A stretch of 20,408 nt of DNA from Candidatus Absconditabacterales bacterium (GTDB lineage Bacteria > Patescibacteria > JAEDAM01 > Absconditabacterales > Absconditicoccaceae). This document shows positions 18,455 through 20,408 of this stretch, piece by piece. The number at the start of each line of letters is the position of its first letter. Within the stretch, counting starts at the first letter, position 1. Both the position numbers and the translations under genes were made by a program. The notes under the pieces are model-generated. The model searched no databases and was not told the DNA's origin. It saw only the letters and a program-made list of their open reading frames with translations. The stretch lies in assembly GCA_938010495.1 (NCBI GenBank), contig CALLUT010000084.1, positions 1 through 20,408 on the forward strand. The letters are read 5' to 3'.

Positions 18455-19672
18455 TTATCATAAAAACTTCTTCAGTACTTCAAAAAATTTCTTACAGTCA
18501 TTCAAATCATTGTATATCCATAGGCTTAGCCTACATGTTCACATTTTTCATAGTTGCGCATGGTATGGGTGTGCACATTGTGCTCAACACCTTATACAGA
18601 TATTATCTTGTCACATTCTTTCTCATAAGCTTCCTATACTACGTGATTTTGGCAGCATAAATGAAAACACTCCAACCCTTCAACCAGGTTTTTTAGATCA
18701 AAGTAGTTCTATTCCTTTTTCCTCTAACAATGAAAATTGCTCAAGACAATATTCTATCATTGGTCTTTCAAGATCTTCTATCATCGTGTACACATTCATA
18801 TTTTTAGATTCAGCTTTGCTTTTTAAGTATTCCATTGCTAACTTAATACTTAATACACCTGTAAGATTAGGAGTTCAAGGCTCAAATTTATCTGGTGATC
18901 ATAACAAAGAGTATCAATCTTTAGAAACAGAATCAATAGATCATCATCATCCAATTGATGGAGTCATTTTTTTGAGTAGATTTTTACTTCATCGCAATAC
19001 TCCAATTCACGTAAGTGCTCACATCTTATGTCATGTCCATCGACAAAAATCACATCATCGTTTATGAGGTAATACGGGTATGTGAGCAATCGCTTGAGAA
19101 GCATCTACCACAAGATATGTTGAATCATCTATAACAGATTTTATTTCTTCAATATGATTACTTGTTCATGTAACATTAGAAATTGCTGTTATTGCAACAA
19201 CGCGAACGGTAGCATCAGTGTTTTGAGCCAATCGATCAAGATTTATAGATCAATTTTCTAATAAAGGAATCCAGATTATGGTACATCATACACGTTCACA
19301 CACCATCTGTCGTGGAACTATATTTGCATGATGTTCTCATTCTGAAATCATAATCGTATCTCAAGATTGTATCATTCAAGAAACCTCTAGTGATTGCACC
19401 AATAAATTTGATGCACCAGTAGCATTTCATGTAAAGATTACTTCTTCAGGTTCTACATCCATCCAATCTGCAACAGTTTTTCTTGATTGCCAAAACATCT
19501 CTTCAGAACGTTCTGAAAGAGAGTAATCTCCTCTATGGATATTTGCGTAATCATTCTCCAAGTATAATTTTATTCAATCAATAACTTGTTTAGGTTTCTG
19601 AACAGTTGCTGCACTATCAAGGTACACCAGTCATGGGTTATTTTCGAAAATAGGAAAATCATTTTTTAACAT
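18455..19672 (-). CDS. sufS: Class V cysteine desulfurase, SufS type
   Basis: 405 residues, standard for SufS. N-terminus FPIFENNPGLVYLDSAATVQ, ANIHRGDYSLSERSEE, IFTGNATGASNLL, ISEGEHHAN, then VVDASQA and TGHKMGALTGIGVL with the PLP lysine at 216. The active-site cysteine is C366 in RCGAQCAHP, followed by GTCRLSLWIYND. It removes sulfur from L-Cys as an enzyme persulfide for Fe-S cluster or tRNA thiolation work in the cytosol. No SufBCD, SufE or SufU genes lie in the window, so its acceptor is not visible. It starts 4 bases after the secF stop. Kynureninase is a related PLP fold and the neighbour is an IDO-like gene, but the cysteine loop argues clearly for a desulfurase. Confidence 0.94.
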
Positions 19673-19676
19673 ATGA

Positions 19677-20408
19677 TTATTTACTTTCAATATTCTTTTT
19701 ACTCGCCAAGTAAGCTAATGGCGCCGCCAAGAAAATAGAACTAAATGTACCTGCAATGACTCACATTCATAATGTGAAGGCAAATGTTTTTAATACTCAT
19801 GTTCCAAAGATATACATAGCAATAACTACAAGTAATGTAGAAACAGATGTCCCAATAGATCTTCTCATTGTTTGCCATAGACTTAATTCAAATAGTTCCT
19901 TACCAGTTGTTCTTCAAGCTTCTAGTGCTGATTGTTTATCAGCAAAATTTTCTCTTACTCTATCAAAAATTACAATTGTATCATTCACACTATATCACAT
20001 AACAGTAAGTAACGCAATAATAAATACCGTATCTACCTGTATAACACTATCTAGTCACATCATAATACCATATGCTCATGCTGGAATTGAAACATCAAAA
20101 AGCATTGTAAATACAGTAATCACTCACAACATCAATGGTGACACCAATTGTCTCATTCATGCAAATGCGAACAATATATATATAGCCATCATTATAGTAC
20201 CAGTTATAAGGGCTGATTTAGCTGATTTTTTGATATAATCTCAAATAGAGGGTCAAATAATTGCCAACTCTAAGATATCTTGTTCTCCTTCAATAATCCC
20301 ACTATCTTCAAGAGTTGCCTGCATTAATCAAGTTATTCAATCTACTTGATCATCGCTTTGTAAACGAGTTTGAATAAGAAGTGTAGCATATCAATCTTTA
20401 TCTCACAC
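19677..20408 (-). CDS. secF: Protein translocase subunit SecF (5' end cut by window)
   Basis: The last 243 residues are visible; the N-terminus with the first membrane helix and part of the first periplasmic domain lies beyond the window. The SecF signature GYSVNDTIVIFDRVREN is present, followed by LWQTMRRSIGTSVSTLL and VIAGTFSSIFLAAPLAYL, with five membrane helices in the visible part. SecDF uses the proton or sodium gradient to help pull proteins through SecYEG at the membrane. secD would be expected just upstream outside the window. The stop is 4 bases before the sufS start, so sufS is probably co-transcribed. Confidence 0.95.

Noticed and set aside
18444..19067. 207-residue plus-strand frame
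   Set aside because: It lies antisense to sufS, whose PLP and cysteine motifs are complete.
18455..19672. Kynureninase, suggested by the IDO-like neighbour
   Set aside because: The RCGAQCAHP active-site cysteine loop and overall match are those of SufS.
19756..20238. 160-residue plus-strand frame
   Set aside because: It lies antisense to secF, which has the SecF signature.

Overview
Genetic code and organism. The window reads correctly only if UGA is translated as glycine (translation table 25). With the standard code almost every gene breaks up. With UGA = Gly, family motifs fall into place: GGKRIRP in a prenyl synthase, GIGGAGM in MurC, SGRGGVSRP in IDI-2. By hand count about 35 of 38 glycines in the IDI-2 gene are UGA. 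Stops are TAA, with one TAG. UGA = Gly together with low GC and tight gene packing is established for the candidate-phyla lineages Gracilibacteria (BD1-5) and Absconditabacteria (SR1). I infer a member of one of these; the window does not decide which. All coordinates below are for reading frames under code 25. There is no gene-free stretch longer than 300 bases.

Layout. (1) 1-5328 is an isoprenoid and carotenoid region. A CruF-like carotenoid protein (cut by the window edge) and phytoene desaturase CrtI lie on the minus strand. Diverging from them on the plus strand is a tight operon: (all-E)-prenyl diphosphate synthase, Nudix hydrolase, isopentenyl phosphate kinase and type 2 IPP isomerase. 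(2) 5329-7032, minus strand, is a small type IV secretion or pilus-like operon: two VirB2/TrbC-type pilin-like proteins and a TraC/VirB4-N-like protein, with a strong promoter placed so that the transcript should be leaderless. (3) 7134-8198 is a prokaryotic ionotropic-glutamate-receptor-like ligand-gated channel, followed convergently by gltX (8199-9686). (4) 9812-11264 holds two divergent genes of uncertain function. (5) 11362-13820 is housekeeping: tRNA-Ser(GCU), tRNA(CAU), bL33, bS16 with a long acidic tail, and MurC. (6) 13864-14232 is a small lipoprotein with its own promoter and terminator. (7) 14277-18354 is a five-gene minus-strand operon: an IDO/TDO-superfamily haem dioxygenase-like protein with a long N-terminal extension, a degenerate low-molecular-weight phosphatase-like protein, a TrpR/YerC-like regulator, a GCS2-family carboxylate-amine ligase and an AstE/AspA-like zinc hydrolase. 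(8) 18455-20408 is secF (partial) followed by the cysteine desulfurase sufS.

How they may work together. The isoprenoid block could turn isopentenyl phosphate or IPP into DMAPP, then GGPP, and with CrtI and CruF into a hydroxylated acyclic carotenoid. No phytoene synthase or mevalonate/MEP genes are in the window, so precursor supply is unknown. The five-gene haem-dioxygenase operon is the best candidate for an undescribed system: a regulator of the TrpR fold, an indole-ring-oxygenase-type enzyme, an amino-acid ligase and an N-acyl-amino-acid hydrolase suggest a small pathway for an amino-acid-derived metabolite. That is inference from family membership and gene order.
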